DNA of 64,000 nt from assembly GCA_045535935.1 (NCBI GenBank), contig JAZSMO010000023.1, forward strand, positions 13,002 to 77,001, in the 5' to 3' direction. Under the pieces are notes generated by a model. The model saw nothing but the letters and a program-made list of their open reading frames with translations. It was not told the origin of the DNA and ran no database searches. Numbering within the stretch: the stretch's first letter is position 1; the number at the start of each line of letters is the position of its first letter. This stretch comes from SVFI01 sp045535935. Lineage in GTDB: Bacteria; Bacillota; Clostridia; Lachnospirales; Lachnospiraceae. A program made the position numbers and the translations under genes. This document shows positions 42,142-51,800 of this stretch, one piece after another.

Positions 42142-43293
42142 ATGCATATTGCAATTATTGATGCTGATTTAATTGGAAGGAAAAAACATAGATTCCCCAA
42201 TCTGGCGTGTATGAAAATAGCTGGTTTTTATAAAGCAAAAGGACATATGGTTGATTTGAAATTGGATTATAAAGATTTAGAAAAATATGATGAGGTGTAT
42301 ATTTCTAAAGTATTTACTGACACTACATTTCCTAAGGAAATCAAGTCAACGGATAAGATACATTTGGGAGGCACGGGTTTTTATTTTGATAAAGCGCAAG
42401 ATTTACCCTATCAAATAGAGCATCATATGCCGGATTATCATTTATACGACGAGTGGATAGAAAATGAGGTATTGAAGGCGAGTAGTGAGGCTGAAAGACT
42501 AGGAGAAATCTTTGATAAGAAGCGTTTTATGAGACAATTCAAAGGATATACAGACTATAGTATTGGATTCATGACGCGAGGGTGTTTTAGAAAGTGTGAA
42601 TTTTGTGTAAATAAGAAATATGACCGAGTGTATGTTCATAGTACGTTAGATGAATTTTATTCTGAAGATCGTAAAAAGATATGTTTGCTTGATGATAATT
42701 TTTTTGGATGTATAACTGCAAAAGAAATGTTGGAAGAAATAAAACAAAAGAATAAAAGTTTTACTTTTAAGCAAGGATTAGATGAAAGGTTGTTGACAGA
42801 TGAAAAATGCGAGATGTTGTTTAACTCTAAGTATGATGGAGATTATACATTTGCATTTGATAAAATATCAGATTATCTGTTAATTGAGGAAAAATTAAAG
42901 ATGATCAGGAGGTATACCAAAGCAAAAAAAATAAAGTTTTATGTTTTGGTGGGATTTGAAAGTACAGATGAGATTGACATAGAAAACACATTTAAAAGAA
43001 TAGAGTTGTTATTCAGGTATCAATGTTTACCGTACATAATGAGGTATCAGAATAAAAATGAAACTCCGTGGAGAAACTCAGAATTCAAGGGTATGTATAT
43101 TGCAATTGCAAGGTGGGCAAATCAACCTAACTTAATAAAAAAAATGAGTTTCAGAGAGTTTTGTGAAAAGAATCAGAAACTAAAAAAAACAGATGGTTTA
43201 TGCTCAACAATGAAGTCAATGCAAGACTTTGAAAAGCAATTTCCAGATATTGCTAAAAAATATTTTGATATTAAGTATGAACAACAAATATAA
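42142..43293 (+). CDS. Radical SAM protein
   Basis: A 383-residue protein. The iron-sulfur motif is TRGCFRKCEFC (C148, C152, C155; CxxxCxxC). The first 100 residues are a Rossmann-like stretch similar to the B12-binding region of methylthiotransferase-type radical SAM enzymes (starts IAIIDADLIG), but the classic DxHxxG is absent. LLDDNFFG and FKQGLDERLL are radical SAM core strands. The reaction and substrate are unknown. Similar proteins occur on mobile elements. Codon use is strongly AT-rich, unlike the core genes upstream. GGAAG precedes ATG 42142. It lies 13 bases before the ParB-like gene. Confidence 0.82.
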   Translation: MHIAIIDADLIGRKKHRFPNLACMKIAGFYKAKGHMVDLKLDYKDLEKYDEVYISKVFTDTTFPKEIKSTDKIHLGGTGFYFDKAQDLPYQIEHHMPDYHLYDEWIENEVLKASSEAERLGEIFDKKRFMRQFKGYTDYSIGFMTRGCFRKCEFCVNKKYDRVYVHSTLDEFYSEDRKKICLLDDNFFGCITAKEMLEEIKQKNKSFTFKQGLDERLLTDEKCEMLFNSKYDGDYTFAFDKISDYLLIEEKLKMIRRYTKAKKIKFYVLVGFESTDEIDIENTFKRIELLFRYQCLPYIMRYQNKNETPWRNSEFKGMYIAIARWANQPNLIKKMSFREFCEKNQKLKKTDGLCSTMKSMQDFEKQFPDIAKKYFDIKYEQQI

Positions 43294-43306
43294 CTAAGGA
43301 GAAATT

Positions 43307-44917
43307 ATGGCTATACAATATATTCAGGGATTAGATGAAGATGATTCAAAGAAAAGACATGCACTAATTGATTTGGAAGATTTATATCTAGATAAAAGAA
43401 ATCCAAGATTTTCATCTTCCACAATTATTGGAAATAAAAGAGAAATCAAAGAAACAGAGATAATAGAATATTTATTACAATTTGGAAATGTTGCTGAGTT
43501 AGCAGAAAGTATTAATGAAAATAATGGATTATATGACGAAGAATGGATCTCTTGCTATATAAATGATAAAAATGAGATTATTGTGCTAGAAGGAAATCGA
43601 CGAATTGCAGCGTGTAAGATTCTGAAAAAACCAGGGTTGATTCCAGAAAGATTTAAATATGAAATGCATATTCCAAGTGCAAATGAAAAAACATTACATA
43701 GCATTTGTAGAATAAAAGCCATAGTATATGAAAATGAAGTGGATGCACAAGGATATATTGCAGCAAAGCACACTAAGCCTGAAGTGAAGAAATGGGAAAC
43801 AATTGAGCAGTGTAATTATTATTATGAACAATTTATAAGTGGATTATCTATTTTGCAAATTTCTAACCGAGTGGGAGAAGATGTAAAAAAGATATGCGAA
43901 AAGATTAAATGGTTCGGTTTGTTTAAAAAAGTTTTTACTGTTGTAAAGGAAGAATATCCAAAGGTATTGATAGAAGAAATTAATATTTTGCCGCTAGTTA
44001 CAAAATTTATGCCGCCTTTAATAGCAAAGAAAGGAAAGGTGGCTTTAGGATTAAAGTTTGATGGGGATATGCTAACATATTTGCCAGATCCTGTTAGTGA
44101 GGATATTTTTGAGAAAATCTTGTTAAAAATAGGAGAAGCCTTTTTTGTACGTCCTAAAATGAAAGGTGCTAGTTCCTTAGAACGTGAGTTAGATGACAAA
44201 TATAGAATTAGTACAGATGAAATAAAAACAAAAGGTAAAGTAGAAAAATTAATTATTGACGATGTTAGAATTCCGGGATTGTATGACCTGATATTAAAGT
44301 ATAAAAATAACGAGAAGCAAGACAAGAAAGAAGAACATAACAATCAATTTAATAATGAAGAAAACAAAGAAGGAAAATCAAACTCGAATAGCAATAATTC
44401 AAAAACAAATGAGACACAGAAGGGGGCAGAATTTTTTTCTGACTTAGATTATTCGAGAGTGAATAAGAGTGATCAAATAGGACTATTTTTAGTGTGTGAA
44501 GAGATTAAAAAGATTTCGATGTATAATGCATATAGCGCGTATAAGCAATTTCCAATTTCATCATCTTTTTTACTGCGGTCTTTAATAGAACAAATTTTAT
44601 CAGAGCGGTTAAAGCAGGTTGGACGTTATAATCAGATGGTAAAGACAATGAAGGATAAAAGCACGAAGTCTCCAGAATTAGGGGCTATAATACAGGTTTA
44701 TCTTTGCGATTATAGAAACGGTAATTTGAGCTTGTTTTGGGGAGATGGAAATTTGGGAAAAGAATTTAATCAGTGTTTTAGTGGGTACGGAACGAAAGAT
44801 CAATTAGATACTATTGTACATAACCCGCATATGATACAACCAGATCAGAACTTTCTTAATAGTTTTGCTAATCAAGGATTAAAGTTGGTATTACAAGGTT
44901 TTTTAGATAGGTTTTAG
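43307..44917 (+). CDS. ParB/sulfiredoxin-fold protein with helical C-terminal domain
   Basis: A 536-residue protein. Residues about 20-150 form a ParB-like nuclease/CTPase fold with the diagnostic LEGNRRIAACKIL (EGNRR at 95-99), preceded by LYLDKRNPRF. A helix-turn-helix-like part (about 170-220, SGLSILQISNRVG) follows. A charged low-complexity linker rich in Asn, Glu and Lys (about 340-380) precedes a C-terminal helical domain with SSSFLLRSLIEQIL. It lacks a ParA partner, so plasmid partition is unlikely; ParB-fold proteins like this also occur in defence and mobile loci. AAGGAG precedes ATG 43307. Confidence 0.75.
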   Translation: MAIQYIQGLDEDDSKKRHALIDLEDLYLDKRNPRFSSSTIIGNKREIKETEIIEYLLQFGNVAELAESINENNGLYDEEWISCYINDKNEIIVLEGNRRIAACKILKKPGLIPERFKYEMHIPSANEKTLHSICRIKAIVYENEVDAQGYIAAKHTKPEVKKWETIEQCNYYYEQFISGLSILQISNRVGEDVKKICEKIKWFGLFKKVFTVVKEEYPKVLIEEINILPLVTKFMPPLIAKKGKVALGLKFDGDMLTYLPDPVSEDIFEKILLKIGEAFFVRPKMKGASSLERELDDKYRISTDEIKTKGKVEKLIIDDVRIPGLYDLILKYKNNEKQDKKEEHNNQFNNEENKEGKSNSNSNNSKTNETQKGAEFFSDLDYSRVNKSDQIGLFLVCEEIKKISMYNAYSAYKQFPISSSFLLRSLIEQILSERLKQVGRYNQMVKTMKDKSTKSPELGAIIQVYLCDYRNGNLSLFWGDGNLGKEFNQCFSGYGTKDQLDTIVHNPHMIQPDQNFLNSFANQGLKLVLQGFLDRF

Positions 44918-45252
44918 TTTGCGTAATGGATTGCTAATGCCACGGCAGTACGAATTCTGGTTTTTTAGAGTTTTCTTGGGGGGCTTGCATATGGATTTGT
45001 ATTCGAAAAGAGATAGTTTTATTACTTAAGCTATCTGCAGAGTATAGTAAACTAAATAAGGACTTACCAATGGTACGTCTGTTAAATGGAGTATTTATAT
45101 AGGTCATTAGTAGTTGTAGATTAAATGAAGACTATATGTATAAATGCATCAGAACAGAAGAAGCGCAAAAAAATATATAATTTTGAGTTATAAATAAAAC
45201 TATTTATAGAAGGATTTTGGTTTTAGTATGAAGTCAAAGGGAGAAAAAATAT
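44918..45252 (+). other. Intergenic region with candidate promoter and inverted repeat
   Basis: This 335-base gap has no convincing gene, terminator or RNA. Near its right end TTGAGT (45183-45188) and TATAGA (45205-45210) are 16 bases apart, and an inverted repeat TATAAATA-AAAC-TATTTATA (45189-45208) fills the spacer and enters the -10. This would suit an operator for the giant gene. The rest is AT-rich with stop codons in all frames. Confidence 0.5.
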
Positions 45253-48200
45253 ATGAATACAAAAGAATTTAAATTGATAGTGTTTGATATTAATAATAGT
45301 CAAGAAGACTACGCCATGTGTTTGGAATTTATTAAAATATACGAAGCAAAAAATAAGTCTATTTATGAGAAAATAAATGATTTATTAGAGATAGTTGAAA
45401 AGCAGAAAATAGTATTACGTGAATTTGAGGAGAAAGCTTCTTATCGGTGGATTGAAGAACCTATTCAAAAACGTGGGCAATCTTATGAAGAAGCACGATA
45501 TGCTTTTGAAGAAAAAATACATAATAGTATTATGTTAAATAAAGAGTTGCTACATGTACTTTTAACAGATAAACGGGAGTTGCATTATCATATTCGTGTA
45601 CATATGGAATTTGAGGGGCAGAAAATAAAATCCGGAAATCTTGTTCATTTACAATATTTAGCGCTCTTATTGAAACGTCTTTCTTGTATGGGATTTTTTG
45701 AAGAAAAAATAAAAAAGGAATTAAGTGTTTTTTTGGTTCCGTCTTCAAATGATAAATATCCTTTTTTGGATTCAAAAGGCGTCTTTGATGACAAAATTTA
45801 TAATGTGGCATCGCAGTATCTTCGCTTAATCGCAAAAAAATATAGCGGAGTTATTTATTGCGTTGAAAATAAGAAAAATCATGTTCGAGTACATGCAATT
45901 GAAACTCATGATGTTCGAGGATGTGAGGACTATTTTCCGATCATTTCTATTGATACATATATGTATGAAAAATTATTTAATTCTAATAAATCTATGATGT
46001 ATTTTGAGAACCTAAAAGGTAAAAAGAAAAATACAATAAATGGTTCGTTTGGTGAATCATTAAATAAAAATCCAGAAATAGCGATGCCAGATTTTATTAC
46101 TAAAACTGCATATAGAAGGATTATGAAAATACTTGGGAATAATGTGGAAGAGGTTTTTGGATTATTAGAATCTCACGATAAAAGATCGATAATAAAGTTT
46201 TGTTTATTTTCTTTTTTAGTTAAAAGTGAAGAGGAGTTAGAGAATACTTGGAATTTGGCTGATGAGGTAGAGAAGGGGATTAGGCAAGTAGTACAAAATG
46301 CGGTTCAGCATTCAGAGACACATGAATGTCTCTTTAGTTTCTATTTACATGAAAAGAAAGAAATAGAGACAGAAGCTGATTTTATTAAGCGTATAACAAA
46401 GCAGTATCCATCAATTACATTTGAACCAAATGAGAATAAGTTGGCGGCTTTGGAGTTATTTGTGTCTGACATAAACGAGAAGCAGGATATGTTAGATAGT
46501 TTTCGGACAAATCTTCAGGAAGATATGAATACGTATCCCCCAAAAATGAGGGAAAATTTAGAGGGCCACAAGGCGCTTATTAATAATATTGATAAAATAT
46601 CAATACGCAATTTGTTTTCAGAATTTTCTAAGAATGATATGAAAGAAATTTGGACAATATTTCGTAAACAAGATATTGTTGCACATGTTGGATTAAGTCT
46701 TTTGGGCGTGACAGCGGAAAAGTGTAAAGCGGCAATTAAAGTATTGAGCTGTAAATATCCTATTATTTCATGTGAAAAAAATTGCTTTTATAAGGCATAT
46801 GGTAATCAAGGAAATTTGAAAATGTCTACAATAGGTAGAAAGATGATACCGGGTACACAATTTTCAATTTTGTTACCAATTAGATCGTGGTCTCAGGTTC
46901 AAACGGCTAGTTTAGGTCAATTAGTTATGCAAAACAAATTGTCAGAAGATTATAATTGTTTTGCACAATACTTGGATTTTGTTGAAAAAAGAGTACCTAT
47001 AACACGACGGATTCAAATTAATGAACCAGATAATTTAACAAGTGAGGTGCGTCAAAGAAGCGGTATAGGAAATCGTAGAGATAAAAATAATGCCGTTATA
47101 TCGTGGTACAATTTTTGGGATTCGAAACTGAGAAATCATAAGGAATTATCAGGGGAGAAGAATGTAATATACAATTTTGACTTTGCAAGCGTAAAAGATG
47201 ATATATATTTTATGGATACAGATTATATTGAAGTGTGCTTAAAGGGATTGCTTATGTTTTTGAGTGAGATGGATACAAAGACGTATAGTTTATATTTGGC
47301 ATTAACAAATTTACCATACAGTTTTATTAAATCATTTTGCAATATTGCAACTTTGCTAGGAGTAAAAGATTTTCCGGAAAATGTACAATTGTATTTAAGC
47401 GAGTATGCATGCGAGAAAAAGGATGGAGTTAAGGAATTAATTATTTTAGGGAAAAATTATGCACAGGTAATGCATAACGCTTATTTATTATCTATTGAAC
47501 ATGGAACGGAAGGGTGTTTATATCAAGATTATAAAAGGACAGTTGATTTATATAAAAAACTGGTTTCAGTGTCAAAAAAGGTAGTTGATGAGGAAAGTTT
47601 TGAAGTTAATGTATGTCCATTTGATATACTTGTGCAGTTATCAGATTTATCAAATGAAACAATATTTGAGAAAAAAGTGCGACTTATGGTAGAAAAGGAG
47701 TTAGATGGCGCTGCCAATGGATATAAATTGAATCATACTCATATGAGACTTGGAAATAAAGTGCACATAGAATCATTTTATGAAATGTCATTTTTGTTTT
47801 ATAGAACTTCAATTGCGAACAGAATTGCTTTTCTAATTTTGAAGGATATTCAAAGGACGGCAGAAATATCATTTGATTTAAAACATGATTCAATTGTTTT
47901 TTATGGATATGCTTCATATTCCAAGGCAATACTTACTTCAATAACTGAAATATTGAGATTTTGGCGCGAAAATGAATATAGAGATAAAGTAGGATTTGCA
48001 TCTTATCAGCACAATCTACATTCTGATTCACATGAAATTCAGATGTATTATGGAATAGAATCGGATTCATTTGGTGAAGTAAACAAGAAGAATGAATTGG
48101 TATTAGCGGAAAATGTTAAAGTTGTACAAATTGTACCTATCAGTTCGACATTAACTACATTTGGAAAAATGTGGAGTGAATTCTGTAGCCATCTACAGAG

Positions 48201-51200
48201 TAAAAAAGATATAGAAAGGGTTACAATTTACAAGAATTATACAGTTTTCTGGGTGGTTGATCAAGCTAGTGAGAAACCTGCAGTGGAGCCTTCATCTATA
48301 GAAAGAAAATATTGGATAAAGGCAAGTGAGAAAAACATCGAAACAAATTTTGAAGTATTAAAGTTAGGTGGGTGCAATCAAGTTAGATATTTTATGTTTT
48401 CACCGGTAATATGGCATGACCCATTAAGTTGTCCATTGTGTTTTCCTAAAAATGTTACGGAAGAAATTCCTTTGGTCGAGACAGATACTACCTCTACAAT
48501 TCCTGCTCAGCAAATTAGATATAAAGCAGAACACAAAGTTATTGATTACAATTCGGCGGAATTTACAGAAACGCTTCATCGTCTGTCGAAGTTGGAAGAT
48601 TGTGTTATTCGAGGACATATTATTAGAAGACAGAATCATTATCAGTATTATATTGATACACAACAATATTTCTATAATGTAAAAAAAGATGTTATGGAAT
48701 GGTTGAAAAAGTTACGTGATAACGAAAAACCATTTAGGAGTATGTCGCCTACATTACACATTATTTTTTCGCCAGAACATAATACAAATGTTGGATTTGC
48801 GCAGTATGTAAACACATATTATTTTGGAGGATTGGCTGAAATTGTATCTATTAATGTAGATAAGCAATATAGGTCGAATTTTGTATGTGAACATGCAGCT
48901 CTTATGAAAATGATAGAACATTTGCACAAAGCAGAAGGTAATGAAAATTATTGTCCGGTATGTTTTTATTTTGTAGATGATACTATAATTTCTGGAGAAA
49001 CAATAGAAAAAGCAAATAGTTTTTTGCATTCTTTAATTCCCGCAGGTTATCAATCCTTTTATAGTGCAAATTTGTTCAAAAAAATATTTTTATTAATTGA
49101 TAGATTATCTAATGATACGAAGCGCATGTATGTTGAAAATATGGAAAAAAATTTCCACTCATTTGTTCACATTGATGTGTCTAATGTTCGTACTCAAGGA
49201 GATTCTTGTGTGGGATGTAAAATAGAGAAAAATGCAAGAAAGCTGTTTAAGCGAAGTACCACAAGAATACAGGCAGAATGTTGGGCAAAGGAATTGTATG
49301 ATTATCGAAAAATTGCTTTTGATAATTTGAATGAGATAGAAAATATAAATAGGAAGCAGTCTTTTAATTTTATGATGATCTATCATGTGTTGCAGAATGT
49401 GATAGTAAAGAATGGGAATGTCTATTCGATAGGAGATACATACGAAGTCTTGCTAAATTTAATGGAATATTTTCTGAGCAATGGTAAAGAAGGAGATATA
49501 TATGGTTACAATTTACTTTTTGACGGTATAGATGGACTTGAAGGAGTTAAAAATATACTAAAAATAATATGTAGACCTTTTTTTACATTTGATTATAAAA
49601 TTAAATTACAAGTGTTAACGTTATATATATTATTTGCAGAGTGTTTGTTAGGAACTAAAGAGAGTCAGATATTAGGTGAAAATGATGAACAAATTAGGCG
49701 GAAGGATTTTTTGTATGAAGAAGATAGAAAAACAAGAACGATCAATATGGTTAAGGAGATAAAGGCCCGCCTACAAACTCCTTCTGATGAATTGGAATTT
49801 CTAAGTGATTATTTGTTTGAAGGATTGACAGAAATGGGAAGTACGTATTTGATGCGAAAGCAATCTATACAAAAAGTATATTCCTATGTTTCGCATATAA
49901 CAAAAGTGGTAGCTCAAGAAGTAGATGTTGATAACTTCTTTAGAAAGTATGCTTTAAATATTCACAGACTTCTTTTTAATACAAAAGATGAGACGAAAGA
50001 GTTATGGTTAGAGTATTTATATTCTACGGGATATGAGTATCAACAAAAAATAAAATATACTTATAAAATAGAAAAGCCAGTTCTCCGTGATGTCCCGGAA
50101 CTTTATGCGAAGATTATTAATGAGCAAAATAGCAATGTTGTCAATGAAAGTTTTAAAAGATTTATTTTGGAATTGTTTCTTCAAAATACAGGAATTAATT
50201 TTGATGGACTTGAGAAGAAAAATCAAATAAACGCTAGTGATGAATATTTTATGGAATTTTGGAATAAAATGCACGAACTCAGCCAATGGGTGCTAAATTA
50301 CAGCGAAGGTTTGAATGAATCCGATGCTGAGGAAAAAATGTTCACACATCTAGAAAATAAACAAAATTCAGAAGAAAAAAGCAAAGGAAAGGTAAAAGAA
50401 TGGTATGGAACATTTCTTAGTCTCATTATAGACATAGGAAAAGAAAAGTACGGTATTAATCCTACTGATATTACCATACTTCTCATGACGGAGGATACAG
50501 ATGATGTACATGTCAAAACAGATGATGTTACCCAACGACTAAATATAATTAATGAAATGATTTATAATGTCTCGGATACAATTCCGGTTACTCGATATAA
50601 AGCAAAATCCCGGCTGGGAGCGATTCTTAAAGATGTTAATGGACAGAGAACTTTGTTGGAGAGAGATGGATATATATTACATGATAGTGGTAAAAATGAT
50701 AGCTATTTCATCTTGTTTTTCGATAATCCCGAGGTGGGTCAGGGAGAATTCTTAGGTCGCAGTTTAAGAAAAATAGCAAGAGTATTTCTGTATATGAGTA
50801 TAAAAAATCACGATGAGAATAATGATTGTCGGGGGATAAGATATATTATGCGCGATATAGTTATGTATCGAAATCGCTTACTAAGGATTTTGGAACAGGA
50901 TTTTTATGGTGATACATTTAACAATTATGCTCGTATTGGTGAGGAAAGAAATGTTTTAATTCATGAGAAGTCAGCTAGTCATAGCGCGTCTACAGATGAT
51001 GAAATTTCTGTAGAACTATTTGTGAGAAATGATGTCGATAATATCTATAAATCTCTAAATGATGAAAAGAAAGCACATTGGTTATTAATTAGAAACTCTA
51101 CAAATAATCAAATCGCAAAACTGTTTAGTAGAAGCTTTGAAAACAAAATAGAAGGAGAGATTCCGCCACTTTATCTTACTGCTGAAATGACGGATGAAAC

Positions 51201-51798
51201 AAATTTGTTTAGTCATCAATTAATTTGTTTTGATGATTTGGGAATTACAGATGGTTCAGAAAAACCAGATAAGCGTTTTGTTTGGATTCGTGAAGTAATG
51301 GAGATGGTTATAGAATTGGAAGGAGATGTCGAGTTTGTTTCAAATTATAAGGGAGAAACATACAATTTAGAATATTTTAAATGTATTTTTATTGATGTTC
51401 TACTTTCTGCCATTAAGTTTCAATCCTATCAGAGAGAGGATTTTTTGTTGCGTATAGAACAGTTTATGTCAGGAAGTGATAAATGTAGGATAAAAATATA
51501 TCGAAAGGAGAATAAAGATGCAGATGTAGATGATTTAGTTATCGAGAATCCAGTGGTAAAGTGGGCGCATGGATTGGTTGATTGGGAAGAAAGGAATGCA
51601 TTAATAAATATGCGAATAAATGATCCATTAGTTTTTGGCGATGGACATATGTCATTGGTTGCGATTAAACGTTATATAGAAAAATTAGGAGCTACTAATA
51701 GAACGTGTAGTTTTAGTTATGTATTATTAAAAAATGATTTGGATGAGTCGCAATTGATGTTTAGAACGTGCTTACCAGTTTTGAGGAAGGAGAAGTAG
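45253..51798 (+). CDS. Giant GHKL-PRTase-PRTase-kinase-like protein
   Basis: A 2,181-residue soluble protein that I do not recognise as a whole. Visible parts: (1) about 330-545, GHKL ATPase: N-box RQVVQNAVQHS with N349 and H353, weak G1 with D406, GLSLLG at 480-485, final strand GTQFSILLP. (2) about 830-1000, PRTase-like: VVQIVPISSTLTTFG (957-971) in the PRPP-loop position. (3) about 1110-1300, second PRTase-like domain with the classic loop FYFVDDTIISGET (1238-1250). CxxC pairs CPLC, CPVC and CVGC may bind zinc. (4) about 1720-1830, GAF-like strands; about 1840-1930, a helical region with H1904 and H1910; about 2030-2178, a degenerate GHKL domain (N-box Asn replaced by Ser2052) ending FRTCLPVL. 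This order resembles a histidine kinase end. It stops 2 bases before a receiver gene. Confidence 0.7.
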   Translation: MNTKEFKLIVFDINNSQEDYAMCLEFIKIYEAKNKSIYEKINDLLEIVEKQKIVLREFEEKASYRWIEEPIQKRGQSYEEARYAFEEKIHNSIMLNKELLHVLLTDKRELHYHIRVHMEFEGQKIKSGNLVHLQYLALLLKRLSCMGFFEEKIKKELSVFLVPSSNDKYPFLDSKGVFDDKIYNVASQYLRLIAKKYSGVIYCVENKKNHVRVHAIETHDVRGCEDYFPIISIDTYMYEKLFNSNKSMMYFENLKGKKKNTINGSFGESLNKNPEIAMPDFITKTAYRRIMKILGNNVEEVFGLLESHDKRSIIKFCLFSFLVKSEEELENTWNLADEVEKGIRQVVQNAVQHSETHECLFSFYLHEKKEIETEADFIKRITKQYPSITFEPNENKLAALELFVSDINEKQDMLDSFRTNLQEDMNTYPPKMRENLEGHKALINNIDKISIRNLFSEFSKNDMKEIWTIFRKQDIVAHVGLSLLGVTAEKCKAAIKVLSCKYPIISCEKNCFYKAYGNQGNLKMSTIGRKMIPGTQFSILLPIRSWSQVQTASLGQLVMQNKLSEDYNCFAQYLDFVEKRVPITRRIQINEPDNLTSEVRQRSGIGNRRDKNNAVISWYNFWDSKLRNHKELSGEKNVIYNFDFASVKDDIYFMDTDYIEVCLKGLLMFLSEMDTKTYSLYLALTNLPYSFIKSFCNIATLLGVKDFPENVQLYLSEYACEKKDGVKELIILGKNYAQVMHNAYLLSIEHGTEGCLYQDYKRTVDLYKKLVSVSKKVVDEESFEVNVCPFDILVQLSDLSNETIFEKKVRLMVEKELDGAANGYKLNHTHMRLGNKVHIESFYEMSFLFYRTSIANRIAFLILKDIQRTAEISFDLKHDSIVFYGYASYSKAILTSITEILRFWRENEYRDKVGFASYQHNLHSDSHEIQMYYGIESDSFGEVNKKNELVLAENVKVVQIVPISSTLTTFGKMWSEFCSHLQSKKDIERVTIYKNYTVFWVVDQASEKPAVEPSSIERKYWIKASEKNIETNFEVLKLGGCNQVRYFMFSPVIWHDPLSCPLCFPKNVTEEIPLVETDTTSTIPAQQIRYKAEHKVIDYNSAEFTETLHRLSKLEDCVIRGHIIRRQNHYQYYIDTQQYFYNVKKDVMEWLKKLRDNEKPFRSMSPTLHIIFSPEHNTNVGFAQYVNTYYFGGLAEIVSINVDKQYRSNFVCEHAALMKMIEHLHKAEGNENYCPVCFYFVDDTIISGETIEKANSFLHSLIPAGYQSFYSANLFKKIFLLIDRLSNDTKRMYVENMEKNFHSFVHIDVSNVRTQGDSCVGCKIEKNARKLFKRSTTRIQAECWAKELYDYRKIAFDNLNEIENINRKQSFNFMMIYHVLQNVIVKNGNVYSIGDTYEVLLNLMEYFLSNGKEGDIYGYNLLFDGIDGLEGVKNILKIICRPFFTFDYKIKLQVLTLYILFAECLLGTKESQILGENDEQIRRKDFLYEEDRKTRTINMVKEIKARLQTPSDELEFLSDYLFEGLTEMGSTYLMRKQSIQKVYSYVSHITKVVAQEVDVDNFFRKYALNIHRLLFNTKDETKELWLEYLYSTGYEYQQKIKYTYKIEKPVLRDVPELYAKIINEQNSNVVNESFKRFILELFLQNTGINFDGLEKKNQINASDEYFMEFWNKMHELSQWVLNYSEGLNESDAEEKMFTHLENKQNSEEKSKGKVKEWYGTFLSLIIDIGKEKYGINPTDITILLMTEDTDDVHVKTDDVTQRLNIINEMIYNVSDTIPVTRYKAKSRLGAILKDVNGQRTLLERDGYILHDSGKNDSYFILFFDNPEVGQGEFLGRSLRKIARVFLYMSIKNHDENNDCRGIRYIMRDIVMYRNRLLRILEQDFYGDTFNNYARIGEERNVLIHEKSASHSASTDDEISVELFVRNDVDNIYKSLNDEKKAHWLLIRNSTNNQIAKLFSRSFENKIEGEIPPLYLTAEMTDETNLFSHQLICFDDLGITDGSEKPDKRFVWIREVMEMVIELEGDVEFVSNYKGETYNLEYFKCIFIDVLLSAIKFQSYQREDFLLRIEQFMSGSDKCRIKIYRKENKDADVDDLVIENPVVKWAHGLVDWEERNALINMRINDPLVFGDGHMSLVAIKRYIEKLGATNRTCSFSYVLLKNDLDESQLMFRTCLPVLRKEK

Positions 51799-51800
51799 AT

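Noticed and set aside
43307..44917. Plasmid partition ParB or Noc/Spo0J
   Set aside because: No ParA, no parS-like palindromes nearby, and the C-terminal two thirds do not resemble chromosomal ParB.
51768..51800. Earlier in-frame start for the receiver protein
   Set aside because: It lies inside the giant gene and adds residues without a ribosome site; ATG 51801 has GGAAGGAG and gives the canonical first strand.
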